Source: an uncultured Collinsella sp. (lineage in GTDB: Bacteria; Actinomycetota; Coriobacteriia; Coriobacteriales; Coriobacteriaceae). Taken from it: 64,000 bases of DNA. The notes beneath the pieces were generated by a model. It had not been told where the DNA came from and did not search any database. It saw only the letters and a program-made list of their open reading frames with translations. This document shows positions 7,926 to 16,757 of this stretch, in pieces. The number at the start of each line of letters is the position of its first letter. Within the stretch, counting starts at the first letter, position 1. The DNA lies in assembly GCA_900541125.1 (NCBI GenBank), contig UQIK01000008.1, forward strand, positions 26,172-90,171. The letters run 5' to 3'. The translations under genes were made by a program, and so were the position numbers.

Positions 7926-8765
7926 TTAGCCCTTGCAAATGATACCGAATGCACCCAAGGCAATGGACAGAACCAAGACGATAAAGATGGCCTTCGTCGA
8001 GGTCATGCCCTTCTTACCGAGGAGCCAGTATACGAAGCCGACGAGTGCGGCAGGAACCAGCTTGGGGCAAATCATATTGCAGATGTTCTGCAAGTCAACG
8101 GTAACGCCGCCGATAACAGGCTTCGCCGCAATAACGATACCGACATTGGTTGCGACCAGAGCACCGACCATAAAGACACCCATTACGGAGGCCGCGTCGG
8201 TCAACGCGTTCAGGCGATCGCTCATGGTGGTGACGAGCTTCATACCCTGCTCATAGGCCATGTGGGTCTGCTTGCAGCGGAACCAGTCAACAAGGATGTT
8301 CACGACGACCCAGATGAAGATACCCAAGGGGTTGCCGTTCATGGCCATATTGGCAGCCAGAGCGCCGAAAATGGTCGGGAGCAGCGAACCGAAGATGGAA
8401 TCGCCGATGGAAGCCAGCGGTCCCATGAGACCAGTCTTGAGACCGGCAACAGCCTCGAGGCCCTCAATGCCCTCCTCTTCCTCGATCGCCAAATCGATAC
8501 CGGTGATGATCGTGTTGAGGAAGTTTGAGGTGTTGAAGAACGGTGCGCACTGGGCGCGGCAGGCTTCCTTTAGCTCCGGCGTGCCGTCGCCGTACAGCTT
8601 GCGCAGTGTGGGCAGGATAATCCAGAGATAACCAGAGTGTTGCATGCGCTCGTAGTTCCAACCATCCTGGAAACCAAGCAGGTTACGACGGTTGATCTGC
8701 GCAAGGTCGTCCTTGGTAATCTTGTAGCCAGTGGTGCCATTGGCGAGTTTCTCATTAGAGCTCAT
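7926..8765 (-). CDS. PTS mannose-family EIID
   Basis: A 279-residue membrane subunit that with EIIC forms the sugar channel. Typical EIID features are NFERMQ-like NYERMQHSGY near 33-42, the acidic EEEEGIEG motif, GLKTGLMGPLASIGDS, and hydrophobic C-terminal membrane segments ending in GIICKG. The ATG at 8765 overlaps the EIIC stop by 11 bases (translational coupling), which fixes the start; a longer upstream reading lies inside eiiC. The substrate is inferred from GH35, agaS and nagA as GalNAc or galacto-N-biose. Confidence 0.92.
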   Translation of the reverse strand: MSSNEKLANGTTGYKITKDDLAQINRRNLLGFQDGWNYERMQHSGYLWIILPTLRKLYGDGTPELKEACRAQCAPFFNTSNFLNTIITGIDLAIEEEEGIEGLEAVAGLKTGLMGPLASIGDSIFGSLLPTIFGALAANMAMNGNPLGIFIWVVVNILVDWFRCKQTHMAYEQGMKLVTTMSDRLNALTDAASVMGVFMVGALVATNVGIVIAAKPVIGGVTVDLQNICNMICPKLVPAALVGFVYWLLGKKGMTSTKAIFIVLVLSIALGAFGIICKG

Positions 8766-9642
8766 CGTCGTCGTCTCCCTCCGCAGCGCCAGCAGCAGCG
8801 ACGGGACGCTGGTTGTTCTTGTAGTACAGCAAAGACAGAGCAAAGCCAATAATAGCGATCGCCAGCATCGACATGTTATTGAACATACCGACCATATCCA
8901 CGGCGCCCTTACCAAGCGCGCCGTTCACAGCGACGATGTTGGCGTTGAGGTTCATGATGCTCGTGAAGGCCGTACCAAACAGGGCGGCAACTACAAAGCC
9001 GAGCAGCAGGTAGGCGACGTGCTTTTTGACCGGCAGGTAACGGAGCAGGATGGCGAAGCCAACAGCGGGCAAGGCACCGCCAGCAACAGACAGACCGTCA
9101 CCCAGCCACTTCCAGTCGCCGTTAAGGGCGGTAGTGATGCCCTCGACCAAGCCCTGGCCAAATGCGAGAGCCAGGAAGACCGGAATCATGCGGGACAACA
9201 TCCAGGAAACGGCACCGAGCAAGTAGTGTACGTTGTAGGCACCCCAGTTCATCTTCTCGATATCGGCATCGCACATGTGACCGAAGAACGTGTTGGCGAA
9301 ACGGCCGGCGATATCGGTGTAAACGAGAATGGCAGCGACAGGTACGCCGATGGCGGCAAGAGCCGTCTCGGGATTCATGCCCGCACCCACGGCAAAGGCA
9401 GTGGCGACCAGAGTGCCGGAGTTGGCATCGATACGAGAGGCGCCGCCAAAGGTACCAACGCCCAGGACGGTGAGCTGCATGCTGCCGCCGATAAACAGGC
9501 CAGTCTGTAGGTCACCCATAATCAAACCGGTAATCATACCGGAGAAGACGGCTGAGCCGGCACAGGTGTACCAGTTCAGCTCATCCAGAATCTGATAACC
9601 CGCATACAGGGTTAACAGAAGAATCTGCCACCAAGCAATCAT
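8755..9642 (-). CDS. PTS mannose-family EIIC
   Basis: A 295-residue polytopic membrane protein, the EIIC subunit of a mannose-family PTS. It shows GLIMGDLQTGLFIGGSMQL near the second membrane segment and GGASRIDANSGTLVATAFA, both conserved in this family. The C-terminal tail is Ala-rich then acidic (AAEGDDDDEL). It overlaps the EIID gene by 11 bases and lies 93 bp downstream of EIIB. No internal stop or frameshift was seen. Confidence 0.92.
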   Translation of the reverse strand: MIAWWQILLLTLYAGYQILDELNWYTCAGSAVFSGMITGLIMGDLQTGLFIGGSMQLTVLGVGTFGGASRIDANSGTLVATAFAVGAGMNPETALAAIGVPVAAILVYTDIAGRFANTFFGHMCDADIEKMNWGAYNVHYLLGAVSWMLSRMIPVFLALAFGQGLVEGITTALNGDWKWLGDGLSVAGGALPAVGFAILLRYLPVKKHVAYLLLGFVVAALFGTAFTSIMNLNANIVAVNGALGKGAVDMVGMFNNMSMLAIAIIGFALSLLYYKNNQRPVAAAGAAEGDDDDEL

Positions 9643-9735
9643 GGTAAACTCCTTATTTAAGGTGTAACAGTTTCTACAATACCAATACGCTTATATAAAC
9701 CGTGCATCCCCCTTCACGGCCTAGCGTTAATTCGA

Positions 9736-10200
9736 CTAGAGCGTGAGAGCCTCTGGGTTATCCTGCGGCGTCAGCTGAATGACAATAGGAAGATTATCGG
9801 CCTTGAGTTTGGCAAATGCGTCAAGGTCCCCCTGGTCGCAACTAATGTTGCGAGTCAGCTTCTTGACCGGCTCCATTGTCGTCATATTACCGACGATGAG
9901 CTGCTCAAGCTTAACACCTTGCTCCAAAAGTCGAACGTAGACCTCAGGCTTTTTCGCAACAATAAAGAGACGTTGCGCATCATATTTGCCAGCAGTGATG
10001 TTGGCAGCGGCCTTGTCGACAGGAAGCACGGACAACTTCACAGTTGCCGGGCAAGCCATGCGAAGAACCTGCTTTTGGGTAGCATCTTGCGATACCTCGT
10101 CGTCAACTACCATGAAGCGGCTTACCTGACGGGCGTTAGACCAGAGGTTTGCCACCTGTCCGTGAATCAAGCGAAAGTCGACTCGTGCGCCTACAATCAT
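9736..10200 (-). CDS. PTS mannose-family EIIB
   Basis: A 154-residue cytoplasmic EIIB. His13 in RLIHGQVANLW is the expected phosphorylation site. The family normally reads RxDDRLIHGQV; here the second Asp is Phe (ARVDFRLIHGQV), a mild departure. The rest (VVDDEVSQDATQKQVLRMACP, IVGNMTTMEPVKKLTRNI) fits sorbose/GalNAc EIIB. It starts two bases after the GH35 stop codon, so it is co-transcribed and probably coupled with it. Confidence 0.92.
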   Translation of the reverse strand: MIVGARVDFRLIHGQVANLWSNARQVSRFMVVDDEVSQDATQKQVLRMACPATVKLSVLPVDKAAANITAGKYDAQRLFIVAKKPEVYVRLLEQGVKLEQLIVGNMTTMEPVKKLTRNISCDQGDLDAFAKLKADNLPIVIQLTPQDNPEALTL

Positions 10201-10202
10201 TT

Positions 10203-11999
10203 CTACTCAACTCCTTCTTGTTCAAGTGTACGGATAACGGGCTCAGAGCGAAGGGAGATTTTCGCATCATACACGCCCTCTGTTTCGAACATAACGAGCT
10301 CATTGGTACCAGGGTGCAATAAACCGTGCGGAACATAGAGCGTCATGATGGGACCCTTATCCCAAAAACGTCCGACATTCGTTCCGTTTACGAATGCCAC
10401 ACCCTTTCCAAAACCCGTAGTGTCGATAAAGGTATCAGCCGGCTCAGATATATCAAACTTTGCGCGGTAAAAGGAAGGTTGCCCCTCTACCCAGCCGGCG
10501 GAATAATCAAGATTATCGATGTTATCGAGTGGCAGACAACGCATCTCCCAACCGGTAACAAAGTGAAGATCAACGCAAACTCCTGTCCTAATGCCCTTAT
10601 GCTGCGTATCGGCGAGCAATTTGTGACCATAATTGACGCGACCCATATCCTCGGTCAGAACATCCAGGCGGTTTTGTTCACAGGGAAGAACGCAGTGAAT
10701 ATCTTCCCCGATGTGCTCCTGATACTGCGTCGCCACTTTGTCACCGTTCACAAACACCTGCGCACGGTCGCGGGCGTCAATAACCCGAATACGCTCTTCA
10801 TCTGCACGGTCACGCTCGACAGTCGTGGTATATAACGTATATCCATACGACTGACCCATCTCTTCCATGGGCATAGGATATTGGGCTTCAATCGGCTCCG
10901 AAAGAATATCGAGCACATTAAATAGACTTACGCGCTCACTCACCGAAATATCGGGCATGGAAAACGTCTTTTTTGTTAACGGCTTGCTTTGCGCGATATC
11001 GGGATACAGCTCGTGAACTGTCCTTTGAATTGCGAAGTATTTCTCGGTCGGGTTGCCCTGTTCGTCCAATGGAGCATCGTAGTCATATGATGTCACCTGG
11101 TGCAGGTCATGCGTATGGCGTGCAGAACATCCGTTCATAAATCCAAAGTTGGTGCCTCCATGAAACATGTAGAGGTTTAAAGACCCTCCAAGCTCGAGCA
11201 CCTCGCGAACGCAAGAGGCAAGATCTTCGGGATCGCGTCTGATGACGTTCTCCCCATAGCGATTGAACCAGCCGTCCCACAACTCCATGCACATAAGAGG
11301 CCATTGTTTTCCATGCTCCTTGTGAAAAGCAGAAAGAGCCTCAAAGTTCTCCTTTGCATGAGAACCAAAGTTGCCGGTGCACAACACATCATCGTCAATG
11401 AGCGTACCGGCACGAAGGCACCCACGCCACGGGCCATCGGAAGTACAAAGGGGCACGGAAACCCCACGCTCGACCATAAGGCGACGAATCGCGCGAAGAT
11501 AGTCCTTATCCTCGCAATATGATCCATACTCGTTTTCAACCTGCATCATGATGATGTTTCCGCCCTTGTCAATCTGACGCGAGACGAGTATCGGCATGAG
11601 ATGGTCGTAGTAATGCGCAACGTGAGCAAGAAACTTGGGGTCGCTGCTACGCGGTCTCATATCATGTTGGCGCAGCAGCCATGCTGGCATGCCGCCAAAT
11701 TCCCATTCTGCGCAAATAAACGGAGAAGGCCGAACAATTGCATACAGACCAAGCGACGCCGCCTCATCAAGAAATGCCGCTAAATCAATTGAACCAGAAA
11801 AATCGAAGACGCCAGGCTTTGGCTCATGAAGATTCCACGGTACATACGTTTCGACCGTATTAAACCCAAGAGCCTTAAGGTTATAGAGCGAGTGATGCCA
11901 GTCGCTCGGATGAACACGCATATAGTGAATCGCCCCCGACAAGATGGTGAACGGCTCATCATCGAGTAGGAATTGATTGGTGATCTTAAACGAATGCAT
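10203..11999 (-). CDS. bgaC: GH35 beta-galactosidase, BgaC-like (beta-1,3-galactosidase)
   Basis: A 598-residue glycoside hydrolase family 35 enzyme without a signal peptide, so it acts in the cytoplasm. The acid/base Glu157 lies in QVENEYGSY and the nucleophile Glu239 in MCMELWDGWFNRYGE. N-terminal SGAIHYMRVHPSDW and GFNTVETYVPWNLHEP mark the barrel; two beta domains follow, ending near WDKGPIMTLYVPHGL. It heads the PTS operon. The same arrangement (bgaC, mannose-family PTS, agaS, galM) in Streptococcus pneumoniae, where BgaC prefers beta-1,3-linked galactose, suggests galacto-N-biose or lacto-N-biose as substrate. Whether it acts on a phosphorylated disaccharide is unknown. Confidence 0.92.
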   Translation of the reverse strand: MHSFKITNQFLLDDEPFTILSGAIHYMRVHPSDWHHSLYNLKALGFNTVETYVPWNLHEPKPGVFDFSGSIDLAAFLDEAASLGLYAIVRPSPFICAEWEFGGMPAWLLRQHDMRPRSSDPKFLAHVAHYYDHLMPILVSRQIDKGGNIIMMQVENEYGSYCEDKDYLRAIRRLMVERGVSVPLCTSDGPWRGCLRAGTLIDDDVLCTGNFGSHAKENFEALSAFHKEHGKQWPLMCMELWDGWFNRYGENVIRRDPEDLASCVREVLELGGSLNLYMFHGGTNFGFMNGCSARHTHDLHQVTSYDYDAPLDEQGNPTEKYFAIQRTVHELYPDIAQSKPLTKKTFSMPDISVSERVSLFNVLDILSEPIEAQYPMPMEEMGQSYGYTLYTTTVERDRADEERIRVIDARDRAQVFVNGDKVATQYQEHIGEDIHCVLPCEQNRLDVLTEDMGRVNYGHKLLADTQHKGIRTGVCVDLHFVTGWEMRCLPLDNIDNLDYSAGWVEGQPSFYRAKFDISEPADTFIDTTGFGKGVAFVNGTNVGRFWDKGPIMTLYVPHGLLHPGTNELVMFETEGVYDAKISLRSEPVIRTLEQEGVE

Positions 12000-12372
12000 G
12001 CTACTCCCGATCTTCGTGCTCTACGACGCCGATGCCGGTTCCTCGGCCCTCAGCTAAACGCCTTGCCTATTATGGACGCATTAACGCAATTATGTAGACA
12101 GAATCTGAAGTGGTCCGTAAACGGTAGCGAAATGACGATGAACGGCTTTAATGAACAAAATATAAACCCGCTGGTAAATTACTTTTTAACTATAGATTTC
12201 TAACGATTCTATATTTGAAAGGTGGTATGTACCAGCTATCCACTATTTCATACTAGTTACATTATGCTTCAATCGCATTTCTTCAAATGCTTATCTACTT
12301 TGTTGTTGCCGATTTGAGTGCGCGTGCGCCAACCCAAGCATCGTCACGGCTTCAGTTCCCCTATTCATAAAC
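12000..12372. promoter_or_regulatory. Promoter region of the bgaC-PTS operon
   Basis: A gene-free AT-rich stretch upstream of bgaC. It holds a TGGT-N4-ACCA palindrome at 12223-12234 and several TATA-like words on the minus strand (around 12185-12215). The promoter of the minus-strand operon should lie here; no single -35/-10 pair stands out. Confidence 0.5.
12223..12234. promoter_or_regulatory. Candidate GntR operator TGGTATGTACCA
   Basis: A perfect 5+2+5 inverted repeat matching the TGGT-N4-ACCA form known for NagR/DasR-type GntR regulators. It lies 224 bp upstream of the bgaC start. Similar sites are at 15066-15077 and 17069-17080. Function is inferred. Confidence 0.5.
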
Positions 12373-12421
12373 ATAAAACCCCGCCAAACGTGATCCCCTA
12401 GGGAAAACACGCTTGGCGGGG
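12373..12421 (-). terminator. Terminator of the nagA copy 2-yhcH unit
   Basis: On the minus strand CCCCGCCAA pairs with TTGGCGGGG and is followed by TTTTATGTTTAT. The loop contains a CCCTAGGGG-like palindrome that is repeated next door at 12427-12452. Confidence 0.8.
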
Positions 12422-12426
12422 TCGTA

Positions 12427-12452
12427 GCGTGATTTCCCTAGGGGAATCACGC
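12427..12452. repeat. 26-bp near-perfect palindrome with CCTAGG centre
   Basis: Two 13-nt arms with a single mismatch surround the core CCCTAGGGG. The flanking terminator loop carries the same core (about 12395-12403), so two related palindromes lie side by side between yhcH and its terminator. Confidence 0.75.
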
Positions 12453-12483
12453 CATCAGACAAACGGTTCAGCCGAGCAGCGCG

Positions 12484-12957
12484 CTACTCCTCCCAGTAAG
12501 CGTCTGCAAGCAGCTTAAAGCAGATCTTCTTGACCGGCTGTGCGCCATCGCCCGGGAACTCGAGCGTGGGCATGTGAGGCTCGCCGGCAACAAACAGCGC
12601 AAACTTGTCGTCAGCAAGATCGCCGGCGATCGAAGCGTCGGAATCGACCAGATCGTAGTCGTCCTTCTCGTCAAACTCCTGAACCAGCGTCAGGCTGCCC
12701 GTGGCGACCTTAAAGGCCTCGCGACCCTCGACATCGATCTGCAGGTCGTGATAGCGCTGATGCGTCTCATAGTGAGCCTCGGCCTCGGGACGTGTCGTGG
12801 GAGCCATGACGTTCGCAAAGACCTTATCGCCCAGAATCGGATGGCTGCCGACCTCGAGCTTCGCCGGATCGTTCTCCTCGAGCCAATCGATCAGCACGTC
12901 GAGGCCCTTGAGCATTCCGCGATACTCCTCGATATCGCCCAATGCACCGTAAATCAT
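12484..12957 (-). CDS. YhcH/YjgK/YiaL (DUF386) family protein, full copy
   Basis: A complete 157-residue cupin-like protein, the same family as the truncated copy at 1-327. Conserved motifs include the N-terminal MIYG..GD, AHYETHQRYHDLQ (about 61-73, His residues that may bind metal) and GEPHMP (about 124-129). The family occurs with nan/nag genes and may be a sugar anomerase. It starts 32 bp after the nagA stop and ends the second nagA unit, followed by a terminator. Physiological substrate unknown. Confidence 0.88.
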   Translation of the reverse strand: MIYGALGDIEEYRGMLKGLDVLIDWLEENDPAKLEVGSHPILGDKVFANVMAPTTRPEAEAHYETHQRYHDLQIDVEGREAFKVATGSLTLVQEFDEKDDYDLVDSDASIAGDLADDKFALFVAGEPHMPTLEFPGDGAQPVKKICFKLLADAYWEE

Positions 12958-12989
12958 CTAAATCCCCTTTCGGATCGCTTCTTTGGCGG

Positions 12990-14159
12990 CTACTCGGTAA
13001 ACGCGTTACCGACGCTGTTGCCACCCACATACGTCTCGACCAGGGTAAGGTCGGGATTGAACACGACAAAATCGGCATCGCGGCCAGGCATAATGCTGCC
13101 ACATTTATCCTCGACGTGAGCAGAGCGCGCGGGCACCTCGGTCGCCATGCGAATTGCGATATCGGCGCTCGCAAGACCCCAGTCGACGATGTTCTTGACG
13201 CCCTGTGCGAGCGTGAGCACCGAGCCGGCGATAGCAGAGCCATCGGCAAGCCAGCAAAGGTTGTCCTTCATAATGACATCCATGCCACCGCTGGTGTACT
13301 TGCCCTCGGGCATGCCGCCACAACCCAGGCAATCGGTGATCAGCACCGTGTGCTGCCAGCCCTTGGCCTGCAGCAGCGCCTTAATAGCAGCAGGGTTCAC
13401 GTGTTTACCGTCGCAAATGATCTCGGCATAGGTGTTGGGCGTGGTCATAGCGGCGCCAACAACACCGGGCTCACGGTGATGGAGGCCACGCTGGCCGTTA
13501 TAGGTATGCGTAAAGCAGCTGGCGCCAGCATTGATGGCGGCAGCACACTCATCATAGGTGGCATCAGAGTGGCCAATGCAGGTCACGACGCCCTTTACGC
13601 TCAGAGCCGCGGCGTAAGCGGCGGCGCCGTCACGCTCGGCCGCCATGGCGCTCTTGACGATTCGACCACCGGCGGCCTCCTGCCACTCGTCAAAAACTTT
13701 CTCGGACGGATCGATCAGATAAGCAGGGTTCTGGGCACCCACATGCTTCATGGTAAAGAACGGACCCTCCAGGTAGATGCCCTGAATACGAGCACCGCAG
13801 AACTCAGGTCCGCGCTCTTCGTCAGCCTGTGCAATGGCAGCGCAGGCGTCCTTGATCTGCTCCACACCGTCGGTAAAGGTCGTAGGCAACCAGCTGGTGG
13901 TACCACGACGAGCGAGCTCGGTCGAGCTGATGTTGATACCCTCGGCATCGTTATCGGTCGTGGCATGGTTATAGAAGCCATGAATGTGGGTGTCCACCAT
14001 GCCCGGCGCAATCCATGTACCCGAATAATCTTTGATCTCACAAGCGGGCTCATCGGCCTGCCAAGCGCCAAAGACGCCATCTTCGACCATGAGGTAGCCG
14101 CCCAGCTGCGGCCCCGCCGGCAAAAAGAACTTGTCGGCCTTGATAGCATACGTGCTCAT
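12990..14159 (-). CDS. nagA: N-acetylglucosamine-6-phosphate deacetylase, copy 2
   Basis: A 389-residue paralogue nearly identical to the gene at 3218-4387, with every metal and catalytic residue kept (HxH 58/60, Glu131, His197, His218, His253, Asp276). It lies between the second GntR gene and yhcH, and near the GlcNAc-type PTS gene nagE, so GlcNAc-6-P is the likely in vivo substrate. The differences from copy 1 are conservative. The strong identity suggests recent duplication or gene conversion between the two loci. The start MSTYA is fixed by comparison with copy 1. Confidence 0.93.
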   Translation of the reverse strand: MSTYAIKADKFFLPAGPQLGGYLMVEDGVFGAWQADEPACEIKDYSGTWIAPGMVDTHIHGFYNHATTDNDAEGINISSTELARRGTTSWLPTTFTDGVEQIKDACAAIAQADEERGPEFCGARIQGIYLEGPFFTMKHVGAQNPAYLIDPSEKVFDEWQEAAGGRIVKSAMAAERDGAAAYAAALSVKGVVTCIGHSDATYDECAAAINAGASCFTHTYNGQRGLHHREPGVVGAAMTTPNTYAEIICDGKHVNPAAIKALLQAKGWQHTVLITDCLGCGGMPEGKYTSGGMDVIMKDNLCWLADGSAIAGSVLTLAQGVKNIVDWGLASADIAIRMATEVPARSAHVEDKCGSIMPGRDADFVVFNPDLTLVETYVGGNSVGNAFTE

Positions 14160-14302
14160 CTATGCTCCCGTACCCGCAGTGCGTTTTAGGGCGGATCAAA
14201 AACCACTGCATTGTTAATTCGAGCGATTGTTCGTTGCCTTCTACCGCTTGGCACATTTTGCACCCGCCGCAAAACACACCAAGCCGTTTATACCCAATAA
14301 CT

Positions 14303-15034
14303 CTAGACTGCGCGGTTGTGGTAGACCTTGTATTTAAACTGGTCGGCGCGCGCAACCGAACGCGTATACTCGATAACCTCGTTGTTCATGTCATATGTGG
14401 TACGAATCAAATCCAGGACCGGTGCGCCTTCGGCAATCTCGAGCAGACGGGCGTCGGAATGGCGGGCAATACTCGCGTAGAATTCCTCCTCTGCCACGCG
14501 AACTTTCTCGTGAAAGTCCTGCTCGATCATGTCGTAAAGCGATTTGTTCTCGATCATGGGGCGCTTAAGCGCAAAGAACTTGCGACTCGGCAGATATGTA
14601 CACTCAATCATCAGCGGCACACCATCGGCAATACGCAGGCGCTTGATCTTGTACAGACGCTCGCCCAGACGCGCGTTCATCTCTACGGCAATATTCTTAT
14701 CAGCCTCGACCTCGGTAAACTCAAGAATCGTCGTCTTGGGCACACGGCCGATCGCCTTCATCTGTTCGGTAAAGCTATAGATTTGCGAGAGGTTTGCCGT
14801 TTGCAGAGAGCGGTCGCACACCATGGTTCCACGGCCGCGCTGACGAACCACCAAGCCTAGGCGCTCAAGCTCCTGCAGGGCAAGGCGAACCGTCGTACGC
14901 GAGAGCCCGTAGCGCTCCGACAAGTCACGCTCGGACGGCAAATAGTCGCCGGGTCGAAGCTCGTGATCGATTTTATCGGTCAGCAAATCGACGAGCTGAT
15001 CGTACAAAGGTTGTTTGCGCGCTCCCATTGCCAT
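14303..15034 (-). CDS. GntR/HutC-family transcriptional regulator (UTRA domain), copy 2
   Basis: A 243-residue GntR-UTRA regulator, clearly paralogous to the one at 5782-6516 (shared QPLYDQLVD, PSERDLSERYGLSRTTVRLALQ, YSFTEQMKAIGR). Winged helix at about 8-73, effector domain at about 90-240. The start (15034) has an AGG-containing ribosome site 8 bases away; a second ATG lies two codons in. It lies upstream of nagA copy 2 in the same direction and just behind nagE, so it probably controls GlcNAc uptake and deacetylation. A TGGTTGTAACCA palindrome at 15066-15077 may allow autoregulation. Confidence 0.88.
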   Translation of the reverse strand: MAMGARKQPLYDQLVDLLTDKIDHELRPGDYLPSERDLSERYGLSRTTVRLALQELERLGLVVRQRGRGTMVCDRSLQTANLSQIYSFTEQMKAIGRVPKTTILEFTEVEADKNIAVEMNARLGERLYKIKRLRIADGVPLMIECTYLPSRKFFALKRPMIENKSLYDMIEQDFHEKVRVAEEEFYASIARHSDARLLEIAEGAPVLDLIRTTYDMNNEVIEYTRSVARADQFKYKVYHNRAV

Positions 15035-15065
15035 AATGATACCTGCCGGATAAATGACTCGAAAT

Positions 15066-15077
15066 TGGTTGTAACCA
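15066..15077. promoter_or_regulatory. Candidate GntR operator TGGTTGTAACCA
   Basis: A perfect 5+2+5 inverted repeat 32 bp upstream of the second GntR gene. It has the same form as the site at 12223-12234. Position suits autorepression; function is inferred. Confidence 0.5.
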
Positions 15078-15205
15078 GACACCACGTACTATAGCAGTTT
15101 TAATGGAATAACAGCAGGTCAACAAGCATATTTCAATATTGTTTGCCAGTTGATTGCCTGTGTACTGTAATACCAATTACATCGCTGCATCAAGTATTGA
15201 GGTAG

Positions 15206-15242
15206 CAAAAAGGGCCGCCCCCGCGGAGCGGGACGACCCTTT
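15206..15242 (-). terminator. Terminator of nagE
   Basis: On the minus strand GGGTCGTCCCGC pairs with GCGGGGGCGGCCC and is followed by TTTTTG, 25 bp after the nagE stop codon. Confidence 0.85.
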
Positions 15243-15266
15243 GCAAGACAGATACGTCTTTAAGGC

Positions 15267-16757
15267 TTAGAGAAGCTTCTTGAGCTCCTCGGCAACAGTC
15301 TGGACCTGCGTGCCGATGATGACCTGGGTAGCACCCTTGTCCATCTTCATGACGCCCAGAGCGCCAGCCTTCTTGCAGGCAGCCTCGTCGACCAGATCGG
15401 AATCGCCGAGCTCGAAGCGCAGGCGAGTAGCGCAGCAGTCAACGGTCTTGACGTTCTCCTTGCCACCGACGGCAGCGAGAACAGCGGCGGCCAGAGCGGC
15501 GAACTTGTCGTCGCCAGCAGCGGCGGGAGCGGAGGTCTCCTCGACATCCTCATCCTCGCGACCAGGGGTCATGAGGTTGAACTTGGTGATGGCGAAGCGG
15601 AACACGAGGTAGAAGACCACGAAGGCAGCGATGCCCAGCGGGATGATCATCCAAGTGTTGGCGGCAGCCGGGAGGCTAGAGGAGAACAGGAGGTCGGTAG
15701 CACCAGCGGAGAAGCAGAAGCCAGCACGGAAACCAACATAGTAGGTGACGATGGTGAAGATGCCGTACAGAGCAGCGTACACGACGTAGAGCGGGAAGCA
15801 CAGGAACATGAAGCCGAACTCGAAGGGCTCGGTGACACCGCAGACGAAGGCGCAGATAGCAGCGGAGACAACCAGGCCGATAGCAGCCTTCTTGTTCTTA
15901 GCGGTCTGAACCATAGCCAGGGCAGCGCCCGGGATACCGAACATCATGCAGGGGAAGAAGCCGGACATGTACATACCGAGGCTCCACTTGACGTCAGCGG
16001 AGGTCTCGCCAGCCCAGAAGTGGGTCAGATCGCCCAGGCCGATGGTGTCGAACCAGAACACGTTGTTGAGTGCGTGGTGCAGACCAGTCGGGATGAGCAG
16101 GCGGTTAAGGAAGGCGTAGATGCCAGCGCCGATACCACCCATGGCGGCGATACCCTCACCAAGAGCAACAAGAGCACCGAAGATGAGCGGCCAAGCAAAG
16201 AGCAGGACGACGGAAACGACGATGCAGATGACGGCGGTCATGATGGCGACGCAACGCTTGCCGGAGAAGAAGGCCAGCTAGTCGGGAAGACGGGTGTCCT
16301 TGAACTTGTTGTAGCAAGTGCCACCGATGATGGCGGACAGGATGCCGATGAAGGAGTTACCAGCGATCTTGGAGAACGCGATGCCCTCGGTCGTGGCAAG
16401 CCAAGCGGTCTGAGCATCGGCGTCCATACCACGAATGGTACCAACAACAGCGGGGTTCAGGAGCTGCTGGATCATCAGGAAGGCGACGAGGCCAGCGAGG
16501 CCAGCGGTGCCATCGTGATCGTCGGCAAGGCCGACAGCGGCGCCGACTGCGAACAGCCAGGCCATGTTATCGATAAGAGCGCCGCCTGCCTTGATGAGCA
16601 GGAAGCCGGCGGTATAGGCAAAACCGGTAGTGTCACCGGCAGCACCCATGACTGCGGGAGCGAGCAGGTAGCCCACGCCCATAAGAATACCTGCGACGGG
16701 AAGCGCCGCGACGGGAAGCATCAGCGCTTTGCCGAGCTTCTGGAGGTACTTCATCAT
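15267..16757 (-). pseudogene. nagE: N-acetylglucosamine-type PTS EIICB (NagE) interrupted by one in-frame amber codon
   Basis: One reading frame of 497 codons encodes a GlcNAc-type EIIC domain fused to EIIB, but codon 160 (16280-16278) is TAG. Either side is intact and in the same frame: upstream ends FKDTRLPD, downstream continues LAFFSGKRCVAIMTA, which together match the E. coli NagE segment KLPDFLSFFGGKRFVPI. The change is consistent with TGG or another aromatic codon becoming TAG. EIIC motifs include RLLIPTGLHH and GVTEPFEFGFMF; EIIB carries the phospho-Cys at about 442 (CATRLRF). No EIIA domain is present, unlike E. coli NagE. The start has GGAGGAG seven bases upstream. Either a fresh nonsense allele, readthrough, or a sequencing error. 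Confidence 0.85.

Noticed and set aside
8766..8915. N-terminal extension of EIID
   Set aside because: It lies inside the EIIC gene in another frame; the overlap start at 8765 gives the expected EIID N-terminus.
16278..16754. Treating the two halves of nagE as separate genes (for example EIIC and EIICB)
   Set aside because: They are in the same frame with no new start signal at the second half, and together they align with one NagE protein.
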